Origin: Bacteroidales bacterium UBA4243
Lineage (GTDB): Bacteria > Bacteroidota > Bacteroidia > Bacteroidales > F082
NCBI GenBank assembly: GCA_002396205.1
Contig: DGXB01000092.1
Coordinates: forward strand, 1-63,519
Direction of reading: 5' to 3'
Length of the DNA: 63,519 nt
Shown here: piece after piece, positions 1 through 6,802 of the stretch
Numbering within the stretch: the stretch's first letter is position 1
Layout: every line of letters starts with the position of its first letter
Position numbers and translations under genes: made by a program
Notes under the pieces: model-generated
The model's input: only the letters and a program-made list of their open reading frames with translations
Databases searched by the model: none
Told to the model about the DNA's origin: nothing

Positions 1-42
1 GGTGTAAGGGTTGATGTAGCGTTCGCGTCTCTCGTCAAACAT
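1..42 (-). CDS. Rpn/PD-(D/E)XK nuclease-family protein, 5' end only
   Basis: Only the first 14 codons lie in the window (MFDERRERYINPYT), the rest running off the left edge. The RYINPYTDFGFKKLF-type start is characteristic of the Bacteroidetes Rpn / PDDEXK putative transposase-nuclease family, recombination-promoting nucleases often scattered in many copies. A -7 promoter box lies 27 bases upstream of the ATG, which supports the start. The assignment rests on a very short peptide and on family memory, so the gene is well supported but its product only moderately. Confidence 0.5.
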   Translation of the reverse strand, partial: MFDERRERYINPYT

Positions 43-68
43 GTCCGTTGGGTTTTGCGTTCTGGGTG

Positions 69-76
69 CAAAGTTA
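69..76 (-). promoter_or_regulatory. -7 promoter box (TAACTTTG) for the Rpn-like gene
   Basis: Matches the Bacteroidetes housekeeping -7 consensus TAnnTTTG, read on the minus strand, just upstream of the edge gene. Confidence 0.6.
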
Positions 77-185
77 TACATTTTTCCGAAAACAAAGGCA
101 AAAATCAAGAAAATAGGACGATAGCGCAAAGCGAGCTTGCGTGCAGGGTGTGTAAAAAAGCGGTATAGAGCAACACAACGTTGCA

Positions 186-521
186 CTATCCCCTATCGTA
201 ATGCGGCATCTCTTCGGGCAAAACGATTGAAAACTCAATCAGGCCGCCCACGGCTTGCTTGGCCTCGTCCTCGTACCATGGCGTTTGGTAAATCAATTTC
301 TTCTTGCCTTTCTTCGAAATCGTGTAGGCATTGGTGGCGGCATCGTTCACGAGGTGGCGGATGATTTGCTGCGAACGCTCGTTGTGGCAACCCATCATGT
401 TGCGGCCACGCACATCGCCGTTCACCTCGATGGAGCTGTCGTTTTGGTACAACACGTTACCTTCTTTGTCACTGACCGTGATGGCGAGGTTGACCCCTTT
501 GTAGAAATCCTGGTTTTCCAT
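186..521 (-). CDS. PAS-like small sensor protein
   Basis: A 111-residue protein with no signal peptide or membrane segment, so probably cytoplasmic. The pattern AITVSDKEGNVLYQND near residues 13-28 and GRNMMGCHN near 39-47 resembles the start of a PAS fold and the conserved turn seen in small stand-alone PAS-like proteins of anaerobes. No output domain follows, so it may bind a ligand or cofactor and act through a partner; that is inference. It stands alone, divergent from lptF, with its own -7 box at 591-598 and a leader of about 65 bases. Function beyond the fold is unknown. Confidence 0.6.
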   Translation of the reverse strand: MENQDFYKGVNLAITVSDKEGNVLYQNDSSIEVNGDVRGRNMMGCHNERSQQIIRHLVNDAATNAYTISKKGKKKLIYQTPWYEDEAKQAVGGLIEFSIVLPEEMPHYDRG

Positions 522-590
522 ATTTGTTTGTATTTTGACGCAAGACTGCGAGACGCGAGGCTTGTTGGACTTTGTTGACTAAATTGGGGG

Positions 591-598
591 CAAAGATA
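591..598 (-). promoter_or_regulatory. -7 promoter box (TATCTTTG) for the PAS-like gene
   Basis: Exact TAnnTTTG match on the minus strand. It forms a divergent promoter pair with the box at 640-647. Confidence 0.6.
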
Positions 599-639
599 GA
601 AAAAACCCAAGAGCCCACTTTAAAAGGAGGAAATTTTTC

Positions 640-647
640 TACCTTTG
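640..647 (+). promoter_or_regulatory. -7 promoter box (TACCTTTG) for lptF
   Basis: Exact TAnnTTTG match 16 bases upstream of the lptF ATG, implying a very short leader. Confidence 0.6.
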
Positions 648-663
648 CAGCGTTATTATTGCA

Positions 664-2208
664 ATGAAGAAACTTTACCGCTATATCACCAAGTCTTTTT
701 TGGGCACCTTTTTCCTCACCTTTTTCATCGTCGTGTTCGTGTGGGTGATGCAGTTCGTGTGGCTCTATGTCGATGATTTGGTTGGCAAAGGTCTGGAACT
801 CAAAATCATAGCAGAGCTTCTTTTCTACACCTCCATCACTGCCATCCCCATGTCGCTGCCTTTGGCGTTGCTTTTGGCTCTGCTGATGTGTTATGGCAAC
901 CTCGGCGAGCACTACGAGTTGGTGGCCATGAAAGCCTCGGGCATCTCCATGTGGAAATCCATGCGTCCGCTGCTCTATTTCGCATTGACGCTCAGTGTGT
1001 TGGCATTCTTCATCTCCAACAGCCTCATCCCGATTGCCACGCTCAAATGGCGCACCCTGCTGACCGACGTGCAGCGGCAGAAATTGGCCTTCAACATCAA
1101 GGAGGGTGTGTTCTACAAGGACATCGACAATTATGTGATTTACGTGGAAAAGAAAGGCAAGGACGGTAGCAGCATCTACGGGGTGAAAATCTACGACCAC
1201 ACCGACCGCCTTGGCAACACCAAGATCATCAGCGCCGACTCGGGCATGATGTCGATGAGTCCCAACCAACGGAGCATCATCTTCACGCTTTACGACGGCT
1301 ACAACTACACCGACATCACCACCGACAACTACAAGGAGAAACGGCCTTTCGAGCGCATGTCGTTCAAGCAGGAACAAATCAAGTTCAGCCTCGCGTCGTT
1401 CGACATGACACGGTCGGACGAGGAGATGTACAAGTCGTACCAGCAGATGATGAACATACGGCAGCTCTCCACCGCGCTCGACTCGCTCGAACGGCGGTTT
1501 GACGGCAAGCAAGAGGCCTTCACCCAAGGCTTCGCCCGACGATGGGCCAACTACAACAGCCTGAAAACCAACCCTCCGAAGGAAGCCGTGGATCAAGCCA
1601 ACATCATCGTGGCCGATAGCCTTATTGCCGACACCATCGTGGCCGATAGCATCGTAGCAGACAGCCTTATGCCCGACAGCATCGCCGTCCTGCACTGGCC
1701 ATTGCTTGGCCGCTACGACGAAGCGACCCGCACCGCCATCGCCAACATGGCCTCGGCCAGTGCGCAAAACGCCAAAGACAACATCGCCTTCAACAAAATC
1801 GACCTCAAGTCGCAAACCGAGAACATCAACAAGCACAGGAAAGAGTGGCACAAAAAGTTCACGCTGAGCATCGCCTGCATCATCTTCTTCTTCATCGGGG
1901 CACCTTTGGGCAGCATCATCCGCAAGGGTGGCTTGGGCCTGCCCGTGGTCATCTCGGTGGTGTTCTTCATCATCTACCACCTCGTCTCCACCATTGCCGA
2001 GCGCATGGCCGTCTTTGGCGACCTCAACATGTTCCTCGGCGTATGGCTCTCTTCGCTCGTGCTGTTGCCCATCGGGTTGTTCTTCACCTTCAAGGCCACC
2101 ACCGATGCGGCCCTCTTCGACAGCGACAGCTGGAAGAAATTCTTCCAAAGGGTATTCAAGAAACGCAAAAAAGCCAAGGTTGAATCAAACACACAGACAA
2201 ATCGATAG
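664..2208 (+). CDS. LptF/LptG family LPS export permease
   Basis: A 514-residue inner-membrane permease of the YjgP/YjgQ family, which with LptB extracts lipopolysaccharide from the inner membrane and passes it to the periplasmic bridge. The layout is typical: hydrophobic segments near residues 12-35, 50-78 and 98-125, a large periplasmic beta-rich domain (about 130-280), then three more hydrophobic segments from about 398 to 475. It is longer than the usual 350-450 residues because of an insert near residues 285-395, which includes an imperfect repeat of the type VADSI/IADTI/MPDSI (315-342). Bacteroidetes often encode one such fused or enlarged permease, so F versus G cannot be settled. It starts at the ATG just after a -7 box. 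Confidence 0.9.
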   Translation: MKKLYRYITKSFLGTFFLTFFIVVFVWVMQFVWLYVDDLVGKGLELKIIAELLFYTSITAIPMSLPLALLLALLMCYGNLGEHYELVAMKASGISMWKSMRPLLYFALTLSVLAFFISNSLIPIATLKWRTLLTDVQRQKLAFNIKEGVFYKDIDNYVIYVEKKGKDGSSIYGVKIYDHTDRLGNTKIISADSGMMSMSPNQRSIIFTLYDGYNYTDITTDNYKEKRPFERMSFKQEQIKFSLASFDMTRSDEEMYKSYQQMMNIRQLSTALDSLERRFDGKQEAFTQGFARRWANYNSLKTNPPKEAVDQANIIVADSLIADTIVADSIVADSLMPDSIAVLHWPLLGRYDEATRTAIANMASASAQNAKDNIAFNKIDLKSQTENINKHRKEWHKKFTLSIACIIFFFIGAPLGSIIRKGGLGLPVVISVVFFIIYHLVSTIAERMAVFGDLNMFLGVWLSSLVLLPIGLFFTFKATTDAALFDSDSWKKFFQRVFKKRKKAKVESNTQTNR

Positions 2209-2212
2209 TTGC

Positions 2213-2263
2213 GGCGTTTCGACAAGCTCAACGGCATAAGGTCCCTGAGCCTGTCGAAGGGCC
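2213..2263. repeat. REP-like inverted dimer (CCTGAGCCTGTCGAAGG family)
   Basis: The left half reads CGTTTCGACAAGCTCAACG and the right half CCTGAGCCTGTCGAAGG, roughly inverted copies that can form a hairpin between lptF and the glycosyltransferase gene. Single half-units of the same family lie inside the KDO transferase gene at 22743-22769 and 23529-23554. Confidence 0.8.
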
Positions 2264-2290
2264 GAACCCAACAAACTAAAACCTTTACCC

Positions 2291-3508
2291 ATGAAAATCC
2301 TCCTGCTCTGCAACAAGCCCCCCTACCCTGCCTCCGAAGGCGGTCCCATGGCGATGAACAGCATCATCACCGGACTGCTCGAAGCGGGGCATCAGGTCAA
2401 GATATTAGCCATCAACAGCGAGAAGTTCAACGTCAAGGAAAGCGACATCCCCGACGAATACAAACGCAAGACCGGCATCGAGCTGATCGACGTCGACCTG
2501 AGCATACGACCGCTGAAAGCCTTCTTGAATTTGTTTACCAAAAGGTCGTACCATGTGGAGCGTTTCATCTCCGACAATTTCAAGGAACGGCTTGTCGAAG
2601 TGCTTGAGAAAGAGCAGTTTGACGTGGTGCAATTGGAAATGCTTTACATGGCGCCTTATGTGGATACCATCCGCCAGCACTCCAAAGCCATGATTGTGTT
2701 GCGCGCCCACAACGTCGAGCATAAGATTTGGGAACGCATCGCCAAGGAGACCAAGTTTTTCGCCAAACGATGGTATATCAACCATTTGGCAAGGACTTTG
2801 AAAGAATACGAACTCAATGCCTTGGAGACCGTCGACGGCATTGCCGCCATCACGCGCAAAGACGCGGCATTTTTCCGCAAATACTGCTCGAAGCCCATCA
2901 TCGACATCCCTTACGGCGTTTATCCTGAGGAGTTTACGCCTAAATCAGAGATTGAAGGCAAGCCCAAGTTCTACCACATCGGTTCCATGAACTGGATGCC
3001 CAACGAGGAAGGCATACGTTGGTTCATCGACGAGGTGCTGCCCAAAACCGTGGAGAAAGTGCCCGATTTTGTCTATCATTTGGCCGGTCGCTCGATGCCC
3101 GAATGGCTCACCACGCTGAAGAACCCGCATGTCGACGTCATCGGTGAGGTGCCCGATGCCAAGGCTTTTGTGGCCGACCACGACGTGGCCATCGTACCCT
3201 TGCTTTCGGGCAGCGGCATCCGCATCAAGATCATCGAGTCGATGGCGATGGGCAAGACCGTCATCACCACGCGCGTGGGTGCCGAGGGCATCCTCTACGA
3301 CGAGGAAGTCAACATCATCATCGCCGAAAACAAGGCCAAGATGGTGGAAGCCATCCGCGCCCTCAACGAGAACCCCGAAATCGCAGTCCGCATCGGACAA
3401 GCCGCGAGGAAACTAGTGGAAGAAACCTACGACAACCGCAAGATCATCGCCCGCCTGCTGATGTTTTATGAGCAGATCCGACCGGGAAGCAAGATTACGT
3501 TCTTGTAA
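2291..3508 (+). CDS. Glycosyltransferase family 4 (GT-B)
   Basis: A 405-residue cytoplasmic or membrane-associated GT-B glycosyltransferase. The N-terminus (MKILLLCNKPPYPASEGG) is the acceptor-side Rossmann strand and glycine-rich loop. The C-terminal half carries the donor-binding segment GSGIRIKIIESMAMGKTVI (about 311-329) with the family-typical glutamate. It probably adds a sugar from a nucleotide-sugar during LPS, capsule or exopolysaccharide assembly; the sugar and acceptor cannot be read from sequence. It lies 82 bases downstream of lptF with only a REP-like repeat between, so it may be cotranscribed. A distant paralogue follows at 3681. Confidence 0.85.
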   Translation: MKILLLCNKPPYPASEGGPMAMNSIITGLLEAGHQVKILAINSEKFNVKESDIPDEYKRKTGIELIDVDLSIRPLKAFLNLFTKRSYHVERFISDNFKERLVEVLEKEQFDVVQLEMLYMAPYVDTIRQHSKAMIVLRAHNVEHKIWERIAKETKFFAKRWYINHLARTLKEYELNALETVDGIAAITRKDAAFFRKYCSKPIIDIPYGVYPEEFTPKSEIEGKPKFYHIGSMNWMPNEEGIRWFIDEVLPKTVEKVPDFVYHLAGRSMPEWLTTLKNPHVDVIGEVPDAKAFVADHDVAIVPLLSGSGIRIKIIESMAMGKTVITTRVGAEGILYDEEVNIIIAENKAKMVEAIRALNENPEIAVRIGQAARKLVEETYDNRKIIARLLMFYEQIRPGSKITFL

Positions 3509-3512
3509 CTTT

Positions 3513-3608
3513 GGCCTATAGCCAATGGCTTATGGCTTGCTTATCCCAAGGCGTGGAACTTATGCCTTTTGCTGAAGCAAGCCATCTGCCATAAGCCATC
3601 AGCCATAG
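3513..3608. repeat. Imperfect inverted repeat of GCCAT/ATGGC units
   Basis: The left arm (3513-3543) reads as the reverse complement of the right arm (3575-3608), which starts AAGCAAGCCAT. The right arm carries one extra seven-base unit (CTGCCAT), as expected from slippage. It fills most of the gap between the two glycosyltransferase genes, and no gene is visible here. Confidence 0.7.
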
Positions 3609-3653
3609 TCAACAATAAAACAACTCAACGGTTCAACAATCAACAAAAACCAT

Positions 3654-3661
3654 TATCTTTG
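3654..3661 (+). promoter_or_regulatory. -7 promoter box (TATCTTTG) for the second glycosyltransferase
   Basis: Exact consensus match 19 bases before the ATG at 3681, so this gene can be transcribed independently of the one upstream. Confidence 0.6.
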
Positions 3662-3680
3662 TCCCCTCAATTCAACCGAG

Positions 3681-4853
3681 ATGAAGATTTTTGTCCTTCT
3701 GCCACGCATTCCCTTCCCGCTCGAAAAGGGCGACAAATTGCGGGCTTTCAACCAGATAAAGCAGCTTGCCAAAGGCAACGAAATCGTCCTTTGCGCCTTG
3801 AACGACGACCCAAAAGTCGGCGAGCAAGACGCTTTTCGCGCTTTGCAACCCTATTGCCAGTCGATCAATTTCATCAAGATTTCCAAGCCGCAAATCCTGT
3901 TGGGCCTCATTCGCGCTTTTTTCAAAGGACTGCCCATGCAATGCGGCTATTTCTACAATCGCAAGGCAGCAAAGAAAGTCAACGCCTTGATTGCCAAACA
4001 CAAGCCCGACATGCTCTTCTGCCAGCTGCTGCGCACTGCGGAATACATCAGGCACAAGGACATCCCGAAAACCATTGACTATCAAGACATTTTCTCCTAT
4101 GGCATGAAACGCCGTGCCGACGTGGCCTCGTTCGTCATGCGACCTATATATAATATGGAGTACCGCCGTTTGGCCCGCTACGAGGCCGCCATCTTCGACG
4201 ACTTCGACGTGAAGACCATCATCAGCGAGCCTGACCGCGCCCTGTTCCCGCACGAGCACCGCGACGAAATCCTCATCGTGCCCAACGGCGTCGACCACGA
4301 GAAATACCATCCGATGGACTGCGAGAAGAAATACGACTTAGTCTTCACGGGCAACATGAGCTATGCGCCCAACGTAAACTCCGTGGAATATTTGGCCAAC
4401 GAGATCCTGCCCATCGTATGGAAGACCTTGCCCGACGTGAAGATGTACATCGCCGGCGCCACCCCCGACCCTCGTGTGAAGAAATGCGCCAACGAAAAAA
4501 TCATCGTCAGCGGCTGGCTCGACGACATCCGCACGGCCTACGCCGAAAGTCGCGTCTTCATCGCACCCATGCGGATTGGTACGGGCTTGCAAAACAAGCT
4601 GTTGGAGGCCATGTCGATGCGGCTGCCCGCCATCACATCACCTTTGGCCAACGCCTCTTTGGGTGCAAAACCTAACGAGGAAATCTTGGTCGGCAGCAAC
4701 GCCGAGGAGATGGCACAGCACATCATCACCCTATTGACAGACAAGGAACAAGCCGACCGTCTCGCCCAAGCGGGCTTCGACTTCACGAACCGCGTTTACG
4801 ACTGGGGCAAGGCGACGGAGGTGATGGAGGAGGCGATGCGCAAAGCCCTGTAG
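3681..4853 (+). CDS. Glycosyltransferase, TIGR03087/Stp1-like GT4
   Basis: A 390-residue GT-B enzyme. The start MKIFVLLPRIPFPLEKGDK resembles the Stp1-type sugar transferases associated with exopolysaccharide and PEP-CTERM systems. Other landmarks are IVPNGVDHEKY (about 201-211) at the domain junction and GTGLQNKLLEAMSMRLP (about 299-315), holding the donor-binding glutamate. It probably transfers a sugar in surface polysaccharide synthesis, with donor and acceptor unknown. It has its own promoter. Its TAG stop is the first part of a 44-base tandem repeat (4850-4950), so the very C-terminus may have been reshaped by repeat insertion. Confidence 0.85.
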   Translation: MKIFVLLPRIPFPLEKGDKLRAFNQIKQLAKGNEIVLCALNDDPKVGEQDAFRALQPYCQSINFIKISKPQILLGLIRAFFKGLPMQCGYFYNRKAAKKVNALIAKHKPDMLFCQLLRTAEYIRHKDIPKTIDYQDIFSYGMKRRADVASFVMRPIYNMEYRRLARYEAAIFDDFDVKTIISEPDRALFPHEHRDEILIVPNGVDHEKYHPMDCEKKYDLVFTGNMSYAPNVNSVEYLANEILPIVWKTLPDVKMYIAGATPDPRVKKCANEKIIVSGWLDDIRTAYAESRVFIAPMRIGTGLQNKLLEAMSMRLPAITSPLANASLGAKPNEEILVGSNAEEMAQHIITLLTDKEQADRLAQAGFDFTNRVYDWGKATEVMEEAMRKAL

Positions 4854-4950
4854 GGGCGACACACCAATAAGCAGGCGACGTTAGTCCCTGCACCAACCCC
4901 AGCCCCGTAGGGGCGACACACCACTAAGCAGGCGACGTAAGTCCCTGCAC
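4850..4950. repeat. Two tandem copies of a 44-base repeat
   Basis: Copies at 4850-4893 and 4907-4950 both begin GTAGGGGCGACACACCA and end GTCCCTGCAC, with two mismatches and a 13-base spacer. The first copy supplies the TAG stop codon of the upstream glycosyltransferase. Confidence 0.85.
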
Positions 4951-4978
4951 AAAACAAGAACAACAAACAACACATAAT

Positions 4979-6658
4979 ATGGCACAACCCGACGACAAAA
5001 AAATCATCTTCTCGATGGTGGGCGTAAGCAAAATCATCCCGCCGTCACGACAAATCCTGAAAGACATCTATCTCTCGTTCTTCTACGGAGCGAAGATCGG
5101 TATCATCGGCCTCAACGGAGCGGGAAAATCGACCCTGCTGCGCATCATCGCCGGCAAAGAGAAATCCTACAACGGCGAAGTGGTGTTCTCGCCTGGATAT
5201 TCCATCGGTATGCTCGACCAGGAGCCACAATTAGACGACAACAAGACCGTCCGCCAAGTGGTGGAAGAAGGCGTGCAGGAAATCGTCGACATCCTCAAGG
5301 AATACGAGGAAATCAACAACAAGTTTGCCGATCCTGACGCCGACTTCGACAAGCTCATTGCCCGTCAGGGCGAGCTGACCGAACTCATCGAGCAACATGA
5401 CGCTTGGGAACTCGACAGCAAATTGGAACGCGCCATGGACGCACTCAACTGTCCCGATGGCGACACGCCTGTGCGCAACCTCTCGGGAGGCGAGCGCCGC
5501 CGCGTGGCCCTTTGCCGTCTTCTTCTGCAAGAACCTGACATCCTGCTCCTCGACGAGCCTACCAACCACTTAGACGCCGAGAGCATCCAATGGCTTGAAA
5601 GTCACTTGCAGCAATACAAGGGCACCGTCATCGCCGTCACCCACGACCGTTACTTCCTCGACCACGTGGCCGGCTGGATCCTCGAACTCGACCGTGGCGA
5701 AGGCATCCCGTGGAAAGGCAACTACTCCTCGTGGCTCGACCAGAAGACCCAACGCCTCGCGATGGAAGAAAAGACCGAAAGCAAGCGCCGCAAGACCCTC
5801 GAACGCGAGTTGGAATGGGTGCGCATGGCCCCGAAAGCTCGTCACGCCAAGGGCAAGGCACGTTTGGAATCGTATGAGAGGATGCTCAACGAGGACGTGA
5901 AGGAAAAAGAAGAAAAACTCGAAATCTATATCCCCAACGGCGACCGTTTGGGTTCGAAAGTCATTGAGGCACACGATGTGACTAAGGCTTACGGCGACAA
6001 ACTGTTGTTCGAAAATCTCAACTTCAGTCTGCCGCAAGGCGGCATCGTGGGCGTGATTGGTCCCAACGGCGCGGGCAAGACGACCTTGTTCCGCCTCATT
6101 ATGGGCTTGGAAAAACCCGACTCGGGCACCTTCGAGGTGGGTGAGACCGTGAAAATCGGCTACGTCGACCAGCAACATGCCGACATCGACCCAGAAAAGA
6201 CCGTCTGGGAAGTCATCAGCGGCGGCAACGACTTGATTCAGTTGGGCAAGCGCAGCATCAACTCACGCGCCTATGTGTCGCGCTTCAACTTCGGCGGCAA
6301 CGACCAGCAGAAAAAAGCCGGTGTGCTGTCGGGCGGCGAGCGCAACCGTATGCACTTGGCCCTGACCTTGAAACAAGAGGCCAACGTCCTCCTCTTAGAC
6401 GAACCCACCAACGACATCGACGTGAACACGCTCCGCGCCTTGGAGGAAGGCTTGGAGAACTTCGCGGGCTGCGCCGTCATCATCAGCCACGACCGCTGGT
6501 TCCTCGACCGCGTGGCCACCCACATCCTCGCCTTCGAGGGCAACTCACAGGTCTATTTCTTCGAGGGAAGCTACTCAGAGTACGAGGAAAACAAGATGAA
6601 GCGCTTGGGCAACGTGGAGCCGAAACGGTTCAAGTACAAGAAGCTCAAAGCGGATTGA
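4979..6658 (+). CDS. ettA: Energy-dependent translational throttle protein EttA (ABC-F)
   Basis: A 559-residue ABC-F ATPase with two nucleotide-binding domains and no membrane segments. Walker A motifs are GLNGAGKST (44-52) and GPNGAGKT (about 361-368), each followed by an LSGGE signature and a LLLDEPTN Walker B. Between them lie a charged coiled linker and the KARHAKGKARLESYERM stretch, as in EttA. EttA binds the ribosomal E site and gates entry into the elongation cycle according to ADP/ATP level. The length is right for the family (about 555). It begins 28 bases after the tandem repeat, no clear -7 box is seen, and a strong hairpin terminator follows. Confidence 0.93.
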   Translation: MAQPDDKKIIFSMVGVSKIIPPSRQILKDIYLSFFYGAKIGIIGLNGAGKSTLLRIIAGKEKSYNGEVVFSPGYSIGMLDQEPQLDDNKTVRQVVEEGVQEIVDILKEYEEINNKFADPDADFDKLIARQGELTELIEQHDAWELDSKLERAMDALNCPDGDTPVRNLSGGERRRVALCRLLLQEPDILLLDEPTNHLDAESIQWLESHLQQYKGTVIAVTHDRYFLDHVAGWILELDRGEGIPWKGNYSSWLDQKTQRLAMEEKTESKRRKTLERELEWVRMAPKARHAKGKARLESYERMLNEDVKEKEEKLEIYIPNGDRLGSKVIEAHDVTKAYGDKLLFENLNFSLPQGGIVGVIGPNGAGKTTLFRLIMGLEKPDSGTFEVGETVKIGYVDQQHADIDPEKTVWEVISGGNDLIQLGKRSINSRAYVSRFNFGGNDQQKKAGVLSGGERNRMHLALTLKQEANVLLLDEPTNDIDVNTLRALEEGLENFAGCAVIISHDRWFLDRVATHILAFEGNSQVYFFEGSYSEYEENKMKRLGNVEPKRFKYKKLKAD

Positions 6659-6681
6659 CCCCGATTATGGCCAAAAACACC

Positions 6682-6720
6682 CAGGGCGTTGATTTTTTTG
6701 TCAGCGCCCTGTTATTTTTT
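6682..6720 (+). terminator. Rho-independent terminator after ettA
   Basis: CAGGGCGTTGA pairs with TCAGCGCCCTG (11 pairs including one G-T wobble) around a T-rich loop, followed by TTATTTTTT. Confidence 0.85.
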
Positions 6721-6754
6721 TCGCCACATGTGCACCTATATAAAATAAAGAAAT

Positions 6755-6762
6755 TATTTTTG
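6755..6762 (+). promoter_or_regulatory. -7 promoter box (TATTTTTG) for the C10 protease
   Basis: Exact TAnnTTTG match 40 bases upstream of the ATG at 6803 and downstream of the ettA terminator. Confidence 0.6.
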
Positions 6763-6802
6763 CCGCTCCTAAGACAAACAACAACTCAAAATACACCGTA
6801 AA

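Noticed and set aside
469..2148. A 559-codon open frame antisense to lptF
   Set aside because: It is a by-product of GC-rich third positions in lptF, with His/Val/Asp-rich low-complexity translation, no recognisable domain and no promoter. The opposite strand encodes a clear membrane permease.
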